Positions 22,719 to 30,617 of a stretch of DNA of 64,000 nt are shown one piece after another. Source of the stretch: DASUPK01 sp963736685 (GTDB taxonomy: Bacteria > Actinomycetota > Thermoleophilia > Solirubrobacterales > 70-9); assembly GCA_963736685.1 (NCBI GenBank), contig CAVTPZ010000008.1, positions 1 through 64,000 of the forward strand, written 5' to 3'. The notes under the pieces were generated by a model, which was given only the letters and a program-made list of their open reading frames with translations, searched no databases and was not told the origin of the DNA. The first letter of the stretch is position 1, and each line of letters begins with the position of its first letter. The translations under genes were made by a program, and so were the position numbers.

Positions 22719-24054
22719 GCCCGCCACCGTCGTTCTCTTCACCCGGAATCTGCGCGTTCGCGACAACCCGGCGTTGGCCGCGGCCTCTCGGCGAGGGGAC
22801 GTCGTTCCGCTCTTCGTCCTCGACGAGGTGCTGCTCTCGGGCCGAAGCGGAACCCCGAACCGGATCGCCTTCCTGCTCGATTCCGTCCACGATCTCGACC
22901 GGTCGCTGCGAGAGCGAGGCGCGAAACTGTTGATCCGGCGGGGGGATCCGGTGAAGGAAGTCCTCGATGTGGCGCGCCGCGCCGGCGCCGACACGATCCA
23001 CGTCGCGGAGGATGTCAGCGCCTACGCGCACCGGCGCCAGGCGCGGCTCGAGCGGGCCAGCGGCGAGGCCGGCATCGCGCTGCGAATGTTCTCGGGCGTA
23101 ACGGTGGTTCCACCCGGCGAGCTCGTGCCCACCGGCGGCGACCACTACCGGGTCTTCACCCCCTACTGGCGCGTGTGGCGGCCGGGGGCGCGCCCGCGCG
23201 TGCTCGCCGCCCCGCGGGTCCTGCGTATGCCGACCGGCCTCCGGGTGGGCAGGATCCCGGCGCACCAGCGCCTCGCTCCGGCGAAGCCCGCATCCGGCCT
23301 GCCCGCCGGCGGGGAGACCGCCGGGCGACAACGGGTGGATAGCTGGCTGCGCGGGGGCGGCCTTTCCGAGTACGGGCGCGACGAGCCGCTCGAACCGCCG
23401 CCGGGCTCCCGGCTCAGCCCATATCTGCATCTCGGCTGTCTCTCGCCCGGCGAGCTCTTCGAACGCGTCAAGGGCCGCCCCGGCGGCGAGGACTTCCTTC
23501 GCCAGCTCTGCTGGCGCGACTTCCACCATCAGGTGCTTGCGGCGCGGTCGGATCTGCCGCGCAAGGACTACCGGCGCGCGCGGAGGCGCTGGCGAGATGA
23601 CCCCGGCCTGCTCGATGCCTGGCGCAGCGGGCAGACCGGGCTCCCGATCGTCGACGCCGGGATGCGCCAGCTCGAGGCCGAGGGCTTCATGCCGAACCGT
23701 GCCCGGCTGATCGTTGGTTCCTTTCTGACGAAGACGCTGGGGCTCGACTGGCGAGAGGGCGCCGCTCATTTCGAACGGCTCCTCGTCGACGCCGACCTCG
23801 CCAACAACGTCGGGAACTGGCAATGGGTCGCGGGAACGGGAAACGACACCCGCCCGAACCGGGTGCTCAACCCGCTGCGCCAGGCGCGGCGGTTCGACCC
23901 CGAGGGCTCCTACGTGCGACGACACGTCCCAGAGCTCGCCCGAATCGAAGGCAGGGCGATCCACGAGCCGTGGCGTCTCGACGCGGATCTGCGCCGCGAA
24001 CTGCGCTACCCCGACCCGGTGATCGATCCCGACCGGATGGGCGCCCGGAGCTGA
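22717..24054 (+). CDS. phr: Deoxyribodipyrimidine photolyase (class I)
   Basis: Repairs cyclobutane pyrimidine dimers with blue or near-UV light using FADH-. The 445-aa protein has the N-terminal antenna domain (VVLFTRNLRVRDNPALAAA) and the FAD-binding domain with the family signatures FLRQLCWRDFHHQVL, MPNRARLIVGSFLTKTLGLDWREG and ANNVGNWQWVAGTGNDTRP, including the tryptophans of the electron-transfer and dimer pocket. It faces the epimerase gene with overlapping start codons and is convergent with the CarH-like regulator gene, a light-response neighbour. Confidence 0.96.
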   Translation: MPATVVLFTRNLRVRDNPALAAASRRGDVVPLFVLDEVLLSGRSGTPNRIAFLLDSVHDLDRSLRERGAKLLIRRGDPVKEVLDVARRAGADTIHVAEDVSAYAHRRQARLERASGEAGIALRMFSGVTVVPPGELVPTGGDHYRVFTPYWRVWRPGARPRVLAAPRVLRMPTGLRVGRIPAHQRLAPAKPASGLPAGGETAGRQRVDSWLRGGGLSEYGRDEPLEPPPGSRLSPYLHLGCLSPGELFERVKGRPGGEDFLRQLCWRDFHHQVLAARSDLPRKDYRRARRRWRDDPGLLDAWRSGQTGLPIVDAGMRQLEAEGFMPNRARLIVGSFLTKTLGLDWREGAAHFERLLVDADLANNVGNWQWVAGTGNDTRPNRVLNPLRQARRFDPEGSYVRRHVPELARIEGRAIHEPWRLDADLRRELRYPDPVIDPDRMGARS

Positions 24055-24062
24055 CCGGTTGA

Positions 24063-24947
24063 TCACGTGGCGCTGAGCTGCCGGGCGGCGCTCACGGGAT
24101 CCTCGTCAAGGACACTGGCTCCCAGCCTCTGCGCCAACTCCTGGGAGGCGCCCGCGCCGGCGATCAGCAGCCTGCCGCCGGATGCGAGTGCCGAGAGCTC
24201 CTCGGCCGCTGACTCGAACGGCGCCGGAACGAGCGCTGCGAGCACGATCGCGTCGGGGTGCAGGTCGCCGACCGCCTGCGAGATCGTGTCGATGGGGGTG
24301 TCGGGGCCGAGATAGGTGATTCGCCAACCGCGTGCGTGAAGGACCACACCGAAGCTGATCAGGCCCAGGTCGTGGCTCTCTCCGGGCGGAGCGGCCAGCA
24401 GCGCCAGCTGGCCCGCGCCCGCGCCCCAGTTGCGCGCGGCCGAGAGAAGCCTGCCGCGAATGACACCGGTGGCGAAGTGCTCCTGTGCGACGCTGACCTC
24501 ACCGCGCTCCCAGCGATTCCCGATCTCCCGCATTGCGGGCAGGACGACACCCTCCGCGACCGCTTCGAGCGTCAGCCGTGAAAGGGCCTCGTCGAGAATG
24601 GCGTTGGCGCCGGAGTCGTCGAAGGCCTCGAGGGCTACGCGAAGAGCGTCCGCGTTGGCGGTGAGCCGCTCATTTCCCGAGCCGTCGTGCGCCGCGGCCT
24701 CGTACGCAGGCGCTGATCCCATGGCCTGCCGGGCTGCCTCAGCCGCCGACACTCCTGCCTCTATTCCCGCCGTCATCGCCCGTACACGGGCCTCGTCCCC
24801 GCTGCCGTACAGACGGAAGCCGCCCTCGGTTCGCTCCGGGCGCAGCAGCCCGTAGCGCCGCTCCCAGGCCCGGAGCGTGTCAGCGCGCACGCCGGTGCGG
24901 CGGCTGAGCTCGCCGATGCGAAGGCGCGGACCGGTATCGGGCGTCAT
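24063..24947 (-). CDS. CarH/LitR-like B12-dependent photoreceptor repressor (MerR family)
   Basis: The 294-aa protein has a MerR DNA-binding domain (IGELSRRTGVRADTLRAWERRYGL, residues 11-34) and a four-helix cap with the W-x9-EH signature of CarH proteins (W146, E156, H157). The B12-binding Rossmann domain has the E/D-x-H-x-x-G motif at 190-195 (H192 would be the lower cobalt ligand). In the family, adenosylcobalamin keeps a tetramer bound to DNA in the dark and light releases it. The residue after W146 is Glu, where I recall Thermus CarH having the His that binds cobalt after illumination. Likely targets are its own promoter region and the divergent operon. Confidence 0.9.
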   Translation of the reverse strand: MTPDTGPRLRIGELSRRTGVRADTLRAWERRYGLLRPERTEGGFRLYGSGDEARVRAMTAGIEAGVSAAEAARQAMGSAPAYEAAAHDGSGNERLTANADALRVALEAFDDSGANAILDEALSRLTLEAVAEGVVLPAMREIGNRWERGEVSVAQEHFATGVIRGRLLSAARNWGAGAGQLALLAAPPGESHDLGLISFGVVLHARGWRITYLGPDTPIDTISQAVGDLHPDAIVLAALVPAPFESAAEELSALASGGRLLIAGAGASQELAQRLGASVLDEDPVSAARQLSAT

Positions 24948-24953
24948 CTGGCT

Positions 24954-24986
24954 GGGACAAACATTAGACGGACTCTGGACAGTAGC
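24954..24986 (+). promoter_or_regulatory. CarH-type operator array 1 (three 11-bp direct repeats)
   Basis: Three head-to-tail 11-bp units (24954-24964, 24965-24975, 24976-24986) share the core NNGAC(A/G), with the last two beginning T(A/G)GAC. The third unit contains the -35 hexamer TGGACA of the operon promoter. The array starts seven bases upstream of the regulator ATG on the other strand. Three 11-bp direct repeats is the known operator layout for a CarH tetramer; assignment here is by that layout plus position. Confidence 0.65.
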
Positions 24987-25004
24987 GCATGCACCTGCTA
25001 TAAG
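24976..25004 (+). promoter_or_regulatory. Sigma70-type promoter of the SDR-DUF1365 operon
   Basis: TGGACA (24976-24981) and TATAAG (24999-25004) are separated by 17 bases, a near-ideal spacing. Transcription would start near 25011. The -35 element is embedded in repeat unit 3 of operator array 1, and array 2 lies just downstream of the start point, so binding at either would block the promoter. Confidence 0.65.
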
Positions 25005-25019
25005 CCACGCCTCCTACCT

Positions 25020-25052
25020 TAGACAGAACCTTGACAACCATTCGACAAACAG
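25020..25052 (+). promoter_or_regulatory. CarH-type operator array 2 (three 11-bp direct repeats)
   Basis: Units at 25020-25030, 25031-25041 and 25042-25052 all read T-N-GACA at their first six positions. The spacing and orientation match array 1. It spans about +10 to +42 from the predicted transcription start and overlaps the only usable start codon (TTG 25031) of the SDR gene. Confidence 0.65.
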
Positions 25053-26041
25053 CTTGCAGCCGCGCCCTCGACCGGAGCCTCGATTTCGCGGTCCTCCCGG
25101 GCTATTCGCGGCTCGGCTACAGGCTCCGCGGGCTGAGCTGGCCGGGCGCGATCGCCGGATCGCTCCACGGCCAGACAGCCCTGGTCACCGGCGGGTCATC
25201 CGGCATCGGCGAGGCGGCGGCCGAGGGGCTGCTGGCGGCCGGCGCCACGGTGCACCTGCTCGGCCGCGATCCCGAAAAGACCCGGGACGCGGTCAGGCGC
25301 CTTGAGACCCGCGTGCCCGGCGCCCGGGCCCGCCTTCATCCGGAGACGTGCGACATCTCCGAGCTGGCCGATGTCCGGCGCTTCAGCGAGAGCTTCCTGG
25401 CACGCCGCGGGAGCCTGGATGTCCTGGTCAACAACGCCGGGGTCCTCTCCCCATCGCGAGAGGAGACCGAGGAGGGCTTCGAGCTCACCTTCGCCACCAA
25501 CGTCCTCGGCCCGTTCCTGCTCACCTCCCTGCTCCTCCCGGCTCTGGCTGCCACCGAGACCCCCCGCGTGATCGCGGTCTCCTCGGGCGGCATGTACACC
25601 GCCCGCCTGCGGGCCGGCGACCTCGAGCTCCGGCGCGAGCCATACGACGGATCTCGCGCGTACGCACACACCAAGCGGATCCAGGTGATTCTCGCCAGGC
25701 TCTGGGCGGAGCATCACGGCTCGGACGGCTTCCTCTTTCACTCCATGCACCCCGGCTGGGTGGCGACGCCGGGGCTGCGCCGATCGCTGCCGCGATTCGA
25801 GCGGCTGCTGCGCCCCGCGCTGCGCTCACCGCACGAGGGAGCCGACACGATCGTCTGGCTCGCCACGTCGCCCCTCCCCCGCTCCTACGGCGGCGCGTTC
25901 TGGCACGACCGGATTCGCCGGCCCCAGCACCGACTGCCCCGGACCCGCGAGACGGAGTCCGAGCGCCGCCTGCTCTGGGACTCCTGCGAACGGCTCTCAG
26001 CACTTTCGAACCAGGCTCCGCGATCCGCGGCGGCCGTCTGA
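25031..26041 (+). CDS. Short-chain dehydrogenase/reductase of the photolyase-associated locus
   Basis: A classical-type SDR (336 aa) with TALVTGGSSGIGEAAAEGLL for the cofactor and the catalytic YAHTK (YxxxK) tetrad part, plus NNAGVLSPS. The N-terminal lead DFAVLPGYSRLGYRLRGL is shared by SDRs found beside DUF1365 and FAD-oxidase genes and must be translated, yet the only start in frame after the upstream stop is TTG 25031. First gene of a four-gene operon. The substrate is unknown; context suggests membrane lipid modification. Confidence 0.85.
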   Translation: MTTIRQTACSRALDRSLDFAVLPGYSRLGYRLRGLSWPGAIAGSLHGQTALVTGGSSGIGEAAAEGLLAAGATVHLLGRDPEKTRDAVRRLETRVPGARARLHPETCDISELADVRRFSESFLARRGSLDVLVNNAGVLSPSREETEEGFELTFATNVLGPFLLTSLLLPALAATETPRVIAVSSGGMYTARLRAGDLELRREPYDGSRAYAHTKRIQVILARLWAEHHGSDGFLFHSMHPGWVATPGLRRSLPRFERLLRPALRSPHEGADTIVWLATSPLPRSYGGAFWHDRIRRPQHRLPRTRETESERRLLWDSCERLSALSNQAPRSAAAV

Positions 26042-26065
26042 AACCCGAAGAAGAAGGAGGGCCCG

Positions 26066-26533
26066 ATGGCCCGCTACTCAGCGACATTGACAACCGAGAA
26101 CAGGCCCGACGACGTCTGGCGCTACCTCGCCGATCTGCGCTCGATCGCCGAATGGGATCCGAGCGTCGAGGGAGCCCGCCTCGTCGCGGGCGAACCGGGC
26201 CTGGTGGGAACCCGATACGAGCTCGACGTCCGTTTCCTCGGCCAGACCGTGACGCTCCCCTACGAGACGGTCGTGGCCGAGCCGCCGCATCGTCTCGTCT
26301 TCGCGGCCGAGACCCACGCCATGTCGATCGCGGACGAGGCCATCATCCTTCCGACCGTCTCGGGCTCGAGCGTGGCCTGGAGAGCGTCGCTTGAGCTTCG
26401 GGGTCCGAGGCGCCTGCTCGATCCGCCGCTCCGGCTCGCATTCGCGCGCCTGGGCAAGAACGCCGAGGAGGGCCTGCGCAGGCGACTGGCGGTCCCGATG
26501 ACGGAAGCGCCGCCGGTCGGCGTGTCCGAATGA
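26066..26533 (+). CDS. SRPBCC-fold (START-like) protein
   Basis: A 155-aa polyketide cyclase/START-like protein: it opens with the typical RYSATLTTENRPDDVWRYLADL, followed by the helix-grip pattern IAEWDPSVEGARLV and VVAEPPHRLVFAAETHAMS. Such proteins bind hydrophobic ligands in a central cavity. Its stop overlaps the FAD-oxidase start (ATGA at 26530-26533). It probably binds or presents the lipid substrate of the neighbouring oxidoreductases; this is inferred from context. Confidence 0.85.
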   Translation: MARYSATLTTENRPDDVWRYLADLRSIAEWDPSVEGARLVAGEPGLVGTRYELDVRFLGQTVTLPYETVVAEPPHRLVFAAETHAMSIADEAIILPTVSGSSVAWRASLELRGPRRLLDPPLRLAFARLGKNAEEGLRRRLAVPMTEAPPVGVSE

Positions 26534-27861
26534 ACGGGCCTCTCGTGCCGAAGCGCATCGCGGTGGTGGGCGGCGGGGTGTCCGGGCTCGTCGCGGCCGC
26601 CGAGCTCCACGCCGCGGGGCACGACGTCCACCTGTTCGAGGCCGGCGGCCATCCCGGCGGTCACACAAACACCATCGACGTCGAGACCACGAATGGCGCC
26701 GTCGCGGTCGACACCGGCTTCATCGTGTTCAACAACCGCAACTACCCGAACTTCGAACGGCTGTTGTCCGAGCTCGGCGTTCCCAGCCAGCCTTCCAGCA
26801 TGAGCTTCTCGGTCTCGGACGGCCGGGGGGATTTCGAATGGGCGACCCGCGGTCTCCTCGCCAGACCGGACCATTTCCTCGACCGCCGGTTTCGTCGCAT
26901 GCTGCTCGACCTCGTCCGCTTCAATCGCGATGCCCGCGTCCTCATCGGCGCGCCTTCGGACGGCCCATCGCTCCGGCGCTTCCTGGCCGAGGGCAGCTAT
27001 TCCGACTACTTCATCGAGCGCCTCCTGGTGCCACAGGTGTCGGCGGTCTGGTCAGCGGATCCAGAGCAGCTCTGGCGTTTCCCGACGGCCTTCCTGGCCA
27101 CGTTCTTCGAGAACCACGGGGTCCTCCAGCTGGTGGGACGTCCCCGGTGGCGCACCATCCCGGGAGGCGCGCGGCGATACGTCGAGGCGCTGATCGCCCC
27201 GCTCCGCGGCCGCGTCCACCTCCGATCCCCCGTGCGCCGCATCCACCGTCACGCCGACTCCGTGAGCCTGGAGATCCAGGGAGAGCTCGAGATTTTCGAC
27301 GAGGTGGTGATCGCCACGCACTCGGATCAGGCCCTGCGGATGCTCGGCGATCCGACAGCGGCCGAGCGCGCCGTCCTCGGGGCGATCCCCTACCAGCGGA
27401 ATGAGGCCGTTCTCCACACCGACGCCAGCCTGATGCCCCGGCGCCGCTCAGCCTGGGCGAGCTGGAACTACCACCTCACCGAGCGGCCGGCCGGCCGCAC
27501 CACGGTGACGTACGACATGAACCGCCTGCAGTCCCTCGGGGCCGACCGCGACCTGCTCGTCACCCTCAACCGAACCGAGGCGATCGATCCGGGGCGCGTG
27601 ATCCGCGTGATCGACTATGCCCACCCGGTCTTCACCCCGGAGGGTGTCGCCGCCCAGTCGCGTTGGCCGGAGATCTCGGGCCGTGGGCGCACCCACTACT
27701 GCGGGGCGTACTGGAGATGGGGCTTCCATGAGGACGGCGTCTGGTCTGCCCTGCGGGTCTCGCAGGCGCTCGGCGGGCGCGGGCCCATCGATGCGCCTCT
27801 GCCCGGCCGCGAGGCGGCGCCGGTGAGGGCGGAGGTCCAAGAGCTTGCCCGCGCGGCATGA
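26530..27861 (+). CDS. FAD-dependent amine-oxidase-like oxidoreductase
   Basis: The 443-aa protein has an N-terminal dinucleotide fold (RIAVVGGGVSGLVAAAELH, residues about 9-27), the second FAD contact HLFEAGGHPGGHTNTID, and VDTGFIVFNNRNYPNF. This is the same subfamily as the NAD/FAD-binding protein next to DUF1365 in photolyase/cfa loci of proteobacteria, which are linked to singlet-oxygen or light responses and unusual fatty acids. Start and stop both overlap neighbours by four bases, so the operon is tightly coupled. Confidence 0.88.
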   Translation: MNGPLVPKRIAVVGGGVSGLVAAAELHAAGHDVHLFEAGGHPGGHTNTIDVETTNGAVAVDTGFIVFNNRNYPNFERLLSELGVPSQPSSMSFSVSDGRGDFEWATRGLLARPDHFLDRRFRRMLLDLVRFNRDARVLIGAPSDGPSLRRFLAEGSYSDYFIERLLVPQVSAVWSADPEQLWRFPTAFLATFFENHGVLQLVGRPRWRTIPGGARRYVEALIAPLRGRVHLRSPVRRIHRHADSVSLEIQGELEIFDEVVIATHSDQALRMLGDPTAAERAVLGAIPYQRNEAVLHTDASLMPRRRSAWASWNYHLTERPAGRTTVTYDMNRLQSLGADRDLLVTLNRTEAIDPGRVIRVIDYAHPVFTPEGVAAQSRWPEISGRGRTHYCGAYWRWGFHEDGVWSALRVSQALGGRGPIDAPLPGREAAPVRAEVQELARAA

Positions 27862-28682
27862 CCGCGTCCGCGATCTACGAGGGCTGGGTGACTCACCGGC
27901 GGCTTGGCCGGAGCCCGCATGGGTTCCGCTACCGCCTGTTCATGCCCCTCTTCGACCTCGACGAGCTTCCCGAGCTCCTCGACCCCATCCCGCTCTGGTC
28001 GGCCCGCCGACCGGCGCCCGCGCGCTTCCATCGCGAGGACTATCTCGGCGGGGATTCCCCCCGACTCGCCGAGAGTGCTCGCGATCTGGCGGCAACGCGC
28101 GTCGGGCGCCGGCCGGCGGGAGCCGTGCGGCTGCTCGCCAACCCCCGGTATCTGGGGGTCGGGTTCAACCCCGTGTCGTTCTTCTTCCTGCACGGCGAAG
28201 GCGGCGACTCCATCGAGGCGGTGATCGCCGAGGTGACGAACACACCCTGGGGTGAGAGCACTGCCTACGTCCTCGACGGCGAGAGCGCCGGCGGCGCGCC
28301 GATTGTGGGCTCATTCCAAAAGGACATGCACGTCTCACCCTTCGAGCCGATGGACCAGCGCTACGAGATCTCAGTGACGCCACCGGGCGCACACCTCGCC
28401 GTGCGGATCACGAGCTTCGAGGCCGAGGTGCCGGTGTTCTCGGCGCAGCTCGCGATGCGCCGGCGGGAGATCACCAGGAGGGCCATGACCGGCCTGCTGC
28501 TCCGCTATCCGCCGATGACCGTGATGACGCTGGCGCGCATCTACGGGCAGGCGCTGAGGCTGTGGGTGAAGGGCGCCCCCCGCTTCCGGCACCCGAACGG
28601 CACAGAGCAGGCCACTGGCGAGAGAGACGACGATCCCTCCCGAGAGTACGCTCAGTTCGGTGAAGGACCGAGCGGACGCTGA
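27858..28682 (+). CDS. DUF1365 family protein
   Basis: Identified by the family signatures GWVTHRRLGRSPHGFRYRLF, LLANPRYLGVGFNPVSFFFL, and SFQKDMHVSPFEPMDQRYEI; 274 aa. The family has no settled biochemical role but is repeatedly found with the FAD-oxidase, an SDR and cyclopropane fatty acid synthase. Here the synthase is absent; an FGE remnant and an exporter follow instead. Its ATG overlaps the preceding stop codon. Confidence 0.9.
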   Translation: MTASAIYEGWVTHRRLGRSPHGFRYRLFMPLFDLDELPELLDPIPLWSARRPAPARFHREDYLGGDSPRLAESARDLAATRVGRRPAGAVRLLANPRYLGVGFNPVSFFFLHGEGGDSIEAVIAEVTNTPWGESTAYVLDGESAGGAPIVGSFQKDMHVSPFEPMDQRYEISVTPPGAHLAVRITSFEAEVPVFSAQLAMRRREITRRAMTGLLLRYPPMTVMTLARIYGQALRLWVKGAPRFRHPNGTEQATGERDDDPSREYAQFGEGPSGR

Positions 28683-28695
28683 GCAGTCGGCCTCG

Positions 28696-28887
28696 ATGAG
28701 AGCACCGTGCTGCGCGCCGAACGCGGAGCATGACGCTCCGCCCAAGCGGACCGTGACAGTCGCTGCCGGCACCGAAGCCCGGCCGTCGGAGGACATGGCG
28801 CTGATCGAAGGCGGCTCGTTTCTGATGGGTAGCGACGACCGCTGGGCGTATCCCGCCGACGGCGAGGGATCTGTGGTGCAATCTTGA
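28696..28887 (+). pseudogene. N-terminal remnant of a formylglycine-generating/SUMF1-like enzyme
   Basis: The 63-residue frame ends with RPSEDMALIEGGSFLMGSDD followed by WAYPADGEGSV, the hallmark beginning of FGE-sulfatase domains (normally xMVxIPGGxFxMGSDD, then EGPVHxV). A stop appears nine residues later, and the ~220-residue catalytic remainder is absent; the MFS gene begins 26 bases on. The frame may begin at GTG 28660 or ATG 28696. Two adjacent cysteines (APCCAPN) precede the domain, as in some actinobacterial homologues. Best read as a deletion remnant. Confidence 0.7.
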
Positions 28888-28912
28888 AGTCGCCCAGGGA
28901 AGCTGGCCGAGC

Positions 28913-30616
28913 GTGACCTCTTCGCGGACCGACAATCCGGGAGCTGGCCAGGCTTCGGACGCCTCTCGCTCGACCTCGCCCGATGGGGCCGGTTGGGTCC
29001 TCGCCGCGCTGATCGCCGTCGCGGCGGTCGCCAACCTCGGCCTGGCGGTCGCAAACGTCGCCCTCCCGGACATCGGCCTCCACTTCGACGCGTCACAGAC
29101 CGAGCTGAACCTGGTCGCGGTCAGCTACTCGCTCGGACTGGCCTGCTCGGTGCTCTACTTCGGCGCGATCGGGGACCGCTACGGGCGCAAGATGCTGCTG
29201 ATCATCGGCATGGTGGTGACGATCCCGGCGGACCTGCTGGCCGCCTTCGCGCCCTCGATCGAGGTGCTGATCGCCGCGCGGATCATCGGAGGCCTAGCCG
29301 CCGGCATGGCCTACCCGACCACGCTCGCGCTGATTACGGCGCTCTGGTCTGGGCCGGCGCGGACGAGGTCGATCGCGCTCTGGGCCGCGACCGGGGGCGG
29401 GCTCACCGCGCTCGGCCCTCTGCTGTCCGGGGTGCTCCTCGAGAACTTCAACTGGGGCTCGCCGTTCTTGCTCACCCTCCCGCTCGCCGTCATCGCGCTG
29501 CTGATGGCCCTGAAGCTCGTCCCCGCACACGTCAACGAGACCACCGAGCAGGTCGACAACATCGGGGGGGTGCTGTCGATCTTCATGGTCGGGGCCCTGA
29601 TCCTCGCGATCAACTTCGTGGTCGTGCCGAACGCCCAAACCGCCGCGCTCGGGCTCTTCCTGGTCTCCGCCGCGGCCCTGATCGCCTTCCTGATCCGGCA
29701 GCACCGGGCGTCCAACCCGCTCTATGACCTGCACGTGGCCCGGAGACGAACGTTTTGGGTCGCGGCGGTGGCGGGAATCATCGTCTTCGGCTCCCTGATG
29801 GGCTCGATGTACATCGGGCAGCAGTTCCTGCAGAACGTGCTCGGGTATTCGACCGTGGGCGCCGGAGCGGCGATCCTGCCGGCCGCCGTCTTCATGATCC
29901 TGGTGGCGCCGCGCTCGGCGAAGCTCGTCGAGAGCCGCGGCGCCCGAGTCACGCTGCTGCTGGGCTACGTCTTTGTCCTGCTCGGCTTCACAACCATGCT
30001 GGTGCTCTGGAAGCAGGGCATCCCCTACTGGAAGGTGGCGCTGGGGTACAGCTTCGTCGGCATCGGCGTGGGCCTCGCGGGCACCCCGGCGTCGCACTCG
30101 CTGACGAGCTCTGTGCCCGTGAGACGGGTCGGGATGGCCTCCGGGACGGCGGATCTCCAGCGAGACCTCGGCGGGGCGATCCTGCAGTCGATCATGGGGA
30201 TCTTCCTGACCGCCGGCTATGCGTCCGCGGCGGGCGCCGCGATCACCGCCTCCGGGAAGGACGTCAGCGACAACGTCCAGAGCGAGCTGACCAAGTCGTT
30301 CTCGAGCGCGACCGATCTGGCCAAGCAGTACCCGGCGTCGACCCAGGACAACATCATCGCCGCCGCCCAGAGCTCCTTCCTCAAGGGCGATGAGTGGGCG
30401 TACCTGGCCGGGATCATCGCCGTCCTGCTCGGGGCGGTGATCGTCTTCTTCCTCTTCCCGAAGAGGGACGACGAGAAGCGGCTGCTGGCGGAATACGCGC
30501 ACGAGGACGCCGGCGAGGGCCCGACGTCACCAGCGAAGGGCGAGTCCGAGCAGGCGACGCCTGCCCTCACACCCCCTCCGGCCGGATCCGCCCCGCCCCA
30601 TCCCTCCCCCGGCTGA
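28913..30616 (+). CDS. DHA2-family MFS drug/proton antiporter
   Basis: A 567-aa major facilitator with about 14 transmembrane helices. The loop 2-3 motif A is GAIGDRYGRKMLL and the antiporter motif C region is TALGPLLSGVLLENFNWG. The large size and 14-helix layout fit the DHA2 (EmrB/QacA-like) group that exports hydrophobic compounds. A proline-rich cytoplasmic tail of about 40 residues ends the protein. The GTG start follows AGGGAAG loosely. The frameshifted TRIC-type gene begins two bases after its stop. Confidence 0.9.
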   Translation: MTSSRTDNPGAGQASDASRSTSPDGAGWVLAALIAVAAVANLGLAVANVALPDIGLHFDASQTELNLVAVSYSLGLACSVLYFGAIGDRYGRKMLLIIGMVVTIPADLLAAFAPSIEVLIAARIIGGLAAGMAYPTTLALITALWSGPARTRSIALWAATGGGLTALGPLLSGVLLENFNWGSPFLLTLPLAVIALLMALKLVPAHVNETTEQVDNIGGVLSIFMVGALILAINFVVVPNAQTAALGLFLVSAAALIAFLIRQHRASNPLYDLHVARRRTFWVAAVAGIIVFGSLMGSMYIGQQFLQNVLGYSTVGAGAAILPAAVFMILVAPRSAKLVESRGARVTLLLGYVFVLLGFTTMLVLWKQGIPYWKVALGYSFVGIGVGLAGTPASHSLTSSVPVRRVGMASGTADLQRDLGGAILQSIMGIFLTAGYASAAGAAITASGKDVSDNVQSELTKSFSSATDLAKQYPASTQDNIIAAAQSSFLKGDEWAYLAGIIAVLLGAVIVFFLFPKRDDEKRLLAEYAHEDAGEGPTSPAKGESEQATPALTPPPAGSAPPHPSPG

Positions 30617-30617
30617 G

